A DNA stretch of 9,518 nucleotides from positions 1 through 9,518 of the forward strand of contig CAMJYS010000023.1 of assembly GCA_946410005.1 (NCBI GenBank). Reading direction: 5' to 3'. The translations under genes were made by a program, and so were the position numbers. Of this stretch, positions 6,082 to 9,518 are shown piece after piece (the stretch's first letter is position 1; every line of letters begins with the position of its first letter). This DNA comes from an uncultured Clostridia bacterium (lineage in GTDB: Bacteria > Bacillota > Clostridia > Oscillospirales > Acutalibacteraceae). A model generated the notes under the pieces. The model had not been told where the DNA came from. It did not search any database and worked only from the letters and a program-made list of their open reading frames with translations.

Positions 6082-7006
6082 TTTTTTTTTCACGAGGAGA
6101 CAGCGTATCCATAATTTCTAATAACTGTTCTTTCAAAAGAGAATGTGATGCTTCTTCAACTGGAGCTTTTGCGTCTCCATCCGGTATAAAATCACCTAAA
6201 TGACTGTCGTCTTCCTCGCCTATTGGAGTTTCGAGCGACATTGGTTCTTGTGATGCGCGCATAATTTCTTTTATTTTTTCGACCGGCAAATTTAATTCTT
6301 CTGCGACTTCTTCGGGAGTTGGTTCACGGCCATTCATATGCAAAAGTTGCCCCGAAACTCTTTTTACTTTATTCATCGTTTCGACCATATGAACAGGTAT
6401 TCTGATGGTTCTAGCTTGGTCTGCTATTGCTCTTGTTATAGCTTGTCTAATCCACCAAGTCGCATAAGTTGAAAACTTAAATCCTTTTGTATAGTCAAAT
6501 TTTTCAACCGCTTTAATTAGACCTAAATTTCCTTCTTGAATTAAATCTAAAAAGCTCATTCCTCTTCCGACATATCTTTTAGCTATACTTACAACCAAAC
6601 GCAAATTTGACCTAGAAAGTTTAGCTCTTGCTACTTCGTCACCTTCGTGTGCACACTTGGCGATTTCTAATTCTTCTTCTGTACTTAAAAGCGGTATTGA
6701 ACCTATTTCTTTTAAATATAATTTAACAGGGTCGTCGGTTGCAGATGGTTCGCCGACTAAAACTCCGTCGTCATTTTGTTTATCCGATGATTCTTCGTCA
6801 GACATATCGTCAAAACTATCTATAATCTCAACGCCCATGTCTTCCATTGAATCATATAACTTTTCTATTTCATCAGGTTCAAAATCAACTTTTCCCATAG
6901 CTTCTAATATTTCATTTTCGCTTATATGACCTGATACTTTTCCGTGTTGAACCAAATCTTTTATTATCAAATCCGAAGACTTATTTAACGTTTCAACATC
7001 TTTCAT
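6053..7006 (-). CDS. rpoD: Primary RNA polymerase sigma factor RpoD/SigA, frameshifted before region 4
   Basis: 317-residue ORF covering most of the housekeeping sigma factor. Region 1.1 is acidic (about 1–85), region 1.2 starts at [12 protein letters not shown] (91–102), and region 2 runs 134–208 with the core-binding [16 protein letters not shown], -10 recognition and melting in [20 protein letters not shown], and TIRIPVHM. Region 3 is about 210–285. Region 4 begins normally ([14 protein letters not shown], 295–308), then the frame is lost at an A9 run (6082–6090) and the ORF ends in SFKNEIRHR. The correct continuation lies in another frame. As read, the protein would lack -35 recognition. 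ATG 7006 has AAGGTGG (7017–7023) at 10 nt spacing. The gap to dnaG is 22 bp, suggesting cotranscription. It is presumably essential, so the break is unlikely to be a simple loss. Confidence 0.95.
   Translation of the reverse strand: MKDVETLNKSSDLIIKDLVQHGKVSGHISENEILEAMGKVDFEPDEIEKLYDSMEDMGVEIIDSFDDMSDEESSDKQNDDGVLVGEPSATDDPVKLYLKEIGSIPLLSTEEELEIAKCAHEGDEVARAKLSRSNLRLVVSIAKRYVGRGMSFLDLIQEGNLGLIKAVEKFDYTKGFKFSTYATWWIRQAITRAIADQARTIRIPVHMVETMNKVKRVSGQLLHMNGREPTPEEVAEELNLPVEKIKEIMRASQEPMSLETPIGEEDDSHLGDFIPDGDAKAPVEEASHSLLKEQLLEIMDTLSPREKKSFKNEIRHR
6082..6090 (-). other. A9 homopolymer at the rpoD frame break
   Basis: Nine A's on the coding strand follow the GA… of codon Glu in SPREKK. Eight would keep the frame (Glu-Lys-Lys-Val-Leu-Lys-Met-Arg-Phe). 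It is the longest homopolymer I could find in the window, of a length known to provoke both base-calling errors and RNA polymerase slippage. Confidence 0.85.
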
Positions 7007-7028
7007 TTTTCACTATCCACCTTAAAAA

Positions 7029-8792
7029 TTATTTGTTTTTTAAATTTTTAATATATTCCATAACGTCTTGTTCCGAAACACTCGAAACATCTTTCAATTT
7101 TATCTTTTCGTTTTCTTCCTCTATGACTTTCAAGCATTCCTCAATTGTATTTAATGTTCCCGAAGACGGTTTATAACTACACATTATTCGTGTAATTCTA
7201 CCTATTTCTTCAAACGAAAAACCATATTGGCTAATTGTACTTATATCCATTGTTTTGCCTTCGCTTACAATATCTTTTAAAACTCCGATTACTCTCTTAT
7301 TAAACCCAGTTATCATTTTTTCGGGCGAAAAACTTTTAAAAATAGTATTCGCCACATCTGGATTGTTTATAATATAAGAAATAAGCGATTCTTCGGCAAT
7401 TGCGGCTCTTAAATGGTTTCTTTTTTCTGGATTAATATTATCATTCAGCGCCGATGTAGTTTTTTGTATATCTTTAAATTCGATTTTCTCTGATTTTTTG
7501 CGATTTTTTTTAATAATTTTGTTAATCTGAAGCATTACAGAATCTTTACTGATATTAGCTTCTTCGCTAATTTTAATCGCATAAATTTCTCGTTCGACAG
7601 AATTTCTACATTTCGCTAAAATCTCACACGCAGCAGTTATGTACTTAACTTTATCGTTTGGCGAACTCAAATCGTAACTAGATTTTACGTTAGACAATTT
7701 ATACTCAATATCGTTCTTTGAATTTTCGATTAAATTTTTAAACTTAACCGCTCCGTCTTTTCCGTAAGTTTGCAAAAATTCGTCAGGGTCTTTGGCTTTT
7801 GGAATCGACAAAACTTTTACTTCGAGCCCGTTATCTTTAAGCATCTCGATTGCCTTGTTTGCTGCTTTTTGTCCAGGCAAATCAGAATCATACGAAACAA
7901 CTACGTTATCGACATTTCTAGCTAAAAGCTTAACTTGATTAACCGTAAGAGCAGTTCCTAATCCCGCAACAGCGTTATCAAATCCTGCTTGATAAAGAGA
8001 TATTACATCCATATATCCTTCTGTGAGTATAAACTCATTTTTCCCTGACTTTTTCGCAAAATTTAGCGAAAAAAGATTGGAACTTTTTTTAAAAACAGGA
8101 GTGTCGGATGTATTTATGTACTTTGGCATATCTTTGCCCATCGTTCTTGCGCCAAATGCTATAACATTGCCTTTAACGTCGATTATTGGAAACATTAAGC
8201 GATTTCTAAATCGGTCAACTTCCTTTCCGTTTCGAGTTTTAAATGCTAAATCAGACAATATTATATCTTCACTATTATAACCTATTTTTTTTAAATAGTC
8301 CACAAGCGCATAACCCGTCGAAGGTGAATACCCTAATCCGAAATGCTTTAAGGTTTTTAAAGACACATTTCTCTTTTTTAGATAACTTAAAGCCTCTTTG
8401 CCGCATTCTTTTAAAAGAGAACTATGATAAAATTTTGCCGCATCACGATTTATTTTGTAAATTAAAAGCTTTTTTTGGTGAATAGCATTATCTTCTTCGC
8501 TAACTTCAAAATCCATTCCCGCTCGCTCTGCTAAATTTTTCACGGCTTCTATATAATCGTAATGTTCGACTAACCGCAAAAATGTTATAACATCTCCACC
8601 GGCTCCACATCCAAAGCAATAAAAAGACCCATTAGCCGGATAAACACAAAAAGACGGTGTTCTTTCTGAATGAAAAGGACACAGCCCCATAAGATTTTTA
8701 CCTTTTTGCTGCAAATCGACGTATTCGCCTATTATTTCAGAAATATCGATTCTCGATTTAAGTTCCGTCATAAAATCTTCTGATAATCTCAA
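7029..8792 (-). CDS. dnaG: DNA primase DnaG
   Basis: Complete 587-residue primase that makes RNA primers at the replication fork. Order: CHC2 zinc ribbon (Cys 38, His 41, Cys 59, Cys 62 in CPFH and FYCFGC), then the catalytic core with the basic RFRNRLMFPI ridge (194–203). The Toprim metal centre follows with Glu 258 in EGYMDV, Asp 302 and Asp 304 in YDSDLPGQKAA, and KDPDEF (334–339). The C-terminal helicase-binding region (about 430–587) is Lys- and Glu-rich and less conserved. The start is TTG at 8792, giving MRLSEDFMTELKSR as in relatives; an in-frame TGA lies just upstream, and GAGGTGAT (8801–8808) sits 8 nt before it. The A8 run inside the gene (8285–8292) leaves the frame intact. Neighbours are dgt (23–24 bp upstream) and rpoD (22 bp downstream). 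Confidence 0.97.
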   Translation of the reverse strand: MRLSEDFMTELKSRIDISEIIGEYVDLQQKGKNLMGLCPFHSERTPSFCVYPANGSFYCFGCGAGGDVITFLRLVEHYDYIEAVKNLAERAGMDFEVSEEDNAIHQKKLLIYKINRDAAKFYHSSLLKECGKEALSYLKKRNVSLKTLKHFGLGYSPSTGYALVDYLKKIGYNSEDIILSDLAFKTRNGKEVDRFRNRLMFPIIDVKGNVIAFGARTMGKDMPKYINTSDTPVFKKSSNLFSLNFAKKSGKNEFILTEGYMDVISLYQAGFDNAVAGLGTALTVNQVKLLARNVDNVVVSYDSDLPGQKAANKAIEMLKDNGLEVKVLSIPKAKDPDEFLQTYGKDGAVKFKNLIENSKNDIEYKLSNVKSSYDLSSPNDKVKYITAACEILAKCRNSVEREIYAIKISEEANISKDSVMLQINKIIKKNRKKSEKIEFKDIQKTTSALNDNINPEKRNHLRAAIAEESLISYIINNPDVANTIFKSFSPEKMITGFNKRVIGVLKDIVSEGKTMDISTISQYGFSFEEIGRITRIMCSYKPSSGTLNTIEECLKVIEEENEKIKLKDVSSVSEQDVMEYIKNLKNK

Positions 8793-8800
8793 TCCTCTTC

Positions 8801-8808
8801 ATCACCTC
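8801..8808 (-). promoter_or_regulatory. dnaG ribosome binding site deciding a TTG start
   Basis: GAGGTGAT matches the anti-Shine–Dalgarno complement over 8 bases and lies 8 nt before TTG 8792. This supports the TTG over the in-frame ATG at codon 8, which would remove the conserved RLSEDF start. Confidence 0.75.
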
Positions 8809-8816
8809 ATTAAAAA

Positions 8817-9518
8817 CTAAAATATTGTAATCGTCTTTGGTATAAATATTTTTTTGAACATTTCAGACGCAAATTGGTCGCTCATGCCTGCTATGTAATC
8901 GCAAACCGCTCTTTCTGCTCCCTCTTCTTCTGCAATTGTTTGAAGAAACTCTGGAATTTCTTTCACGTTTTCAATAAAATGTTTATATAGAGCTTCTATT
9001 ATAAAAGGCACTTTATGGTCTTCCGAAACGGATTGTTTATTTAAATAAACATTTGCGTACATAAAACTATGGAACTCTTCAAACAAACTAAGAATTTCTT
9101 CGCTCATGGTAATTTTATCGTCAAAACTGTTTTTTACGAGTGACATAACCATAGTATTTATCCTCTCGGAATATCTATGACCAAAAGCTTCTAAAAATTT
9201 AGAAGGAATTTTCTCTATGCTAAGTATTCCCGCTCTAATCGAATCTTCAATGTCGTGATTTATGTAAGCTATTTTATCGCAAGTTCTTATTATTTTTCCT
9301 TCAACAGTAAAAGCTTCTTCGCCTTTTGTATGGCACAAAACTCCGTTTAAAACTTCCTCGGTAAGATTTAGACCTTTCCCTTCTTTTTCTATTCTAGAAA
9401 GAACACGAACTCCGTGAATATAATGCTTAAATCCACCTTTATGTATACTATTTAAAGCACTTTCTCCAGCGTGCCCGAATGGTGTATGACCTAAATCATG
9501 AGCTAATGCAATAGCTTC
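8817..9518 (-). CDS. dgt: dGTP triphosphohydrolase-like HD-domain protein (N-terminus cut by window edge)
   Basis: C-terminal 233 residues of a gene entering from the right edge; the reading frame is open to base 9518. The fragment begins with EAIALAHDLGHTPFGHAGES, the HD metal-binding motif (His 7, Asp 8) and the flanking DLGHTPFGH signature of dNTP triphosphohydrolases. A further metal-ligand Asp lies in CDKIAYINHDIEDSIRAG (about 80–97). GHRYSERIN and the C-terminal DYIAGMSDQFA are also family wording. The enzyme hydrolyses dGTP or other dNTPs to the nucleoside and triphosphate, adjusting nucleotide pools. The HD protein, primase and sigma factor lie in one row, suggesting a replication-linked operon whose promoter is outside the window. 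A start at TTG 9338 is wrong because it would delete the HD motif. The dNTP preference cannot be told from the sequence. Confidence 0.93.
   Translation of the reverse strand, partial: EAIALAHDLGHTPFGHAGESALNSIHKGGFKHYIHGVRVLSRIEKEGKGLNLTEEVLNGVLCHTKGEEAFTVEGKIIRTCDKIAYINHDIEDSIRAGILSIEKIPSKFLEAFGHRYSERINTMVMSLVKNSFDDKITMSEEILSLFEEFHSFMYANVYLNKQSVSEDHKVPFIIEALYKHFIENVKEIPEFLQTIAEEEGAERAVCDYIAGMSDQFASEMFKKIFIPKTITIF

Noticed and set aside
8817..9338. Short version of the dGTPase-like gene starting at TTG 9338
   Set aside because: The frame is open to the window edge and encodes the HD motif upstream of 9338, so the gene is longer and simply cut by the edge.
1..9518. Defence system, prophage, transposon, CRISPR or a novel gene cluster
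   Set aside because: All genes are recognisable housekeeping families. I saw no integrase, transposase, spaced direct repeats, terminal inverted repeats or unknown large ORF.

Overview
The window is a compact, AT-rich (by eye roughly one-third G+C), housekeeping stretch of a low-GC Gram-positive bacterium. The best fit is a clostridial lineage, plausibly Oscillospirales/Ruminococcaceae-like. The evidence is the dgt–dnaG–rpoD order, the paired EcfA1/EcfA2 ATPases, strong AGGAGG-type ribosome binding sites, frequent TTG starts, and protein wording such as SASHNSFEFNG in GlmM. The family assignment is inference from recall, not from a search. All protein genes lie on the minus strand; only the tRNA is on the plus strand.

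Right block (9518 down to 5914, minus strand): the 3' part of a dGTP triphosphohydrolase-like gene (dgt, cut by the right edge), DNA primase (dnaG) and the primary sigma factor (rpoD/sigA), with 22–24 bp gaps. This is a variant of the macromolecular-synthesis operon; its promoter lies beyond the right edge. rpoD is broken by a single-base excess in an A9 run, which separates sigma region 4 from the rest.

Centre (5641–5913): a divergent control region with an extended -10 promoter for tRNA-Leu(UAG) on the plus strand and a similar extended -10 for ruvC on the minus strand. The tRNA is followed by a strong hairpin/T-run terminator whose T-run overlaps the rpoD stop codon, so tRNA and rpoD are tail-to-tail.

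Left block (5640 down to 1, minus strand): ruvC–ruvA–ruvB (Holliday junction resolution), glmM (UDP-GlcNAc supply), a two-ORF SAM-dependent methyltransferase split by a one-base frame change at an A6 run, and the ECF transporter ATPases ecfA1 and ecfA2 (the latter cut by the left edge). Overlaps and gaps of at most 38 bp suggest one transcript. No gap exceeds 300 bases.

I see no defence system, mobile element, CRISPR array or novel multigene system. The observations worth a second look are the two homopolymer frameshifts, one in an essential sigma factor, and the possibility that they are sequencing errors, slippage-corrected genes, or (for the methyltransferase) true gene fission.
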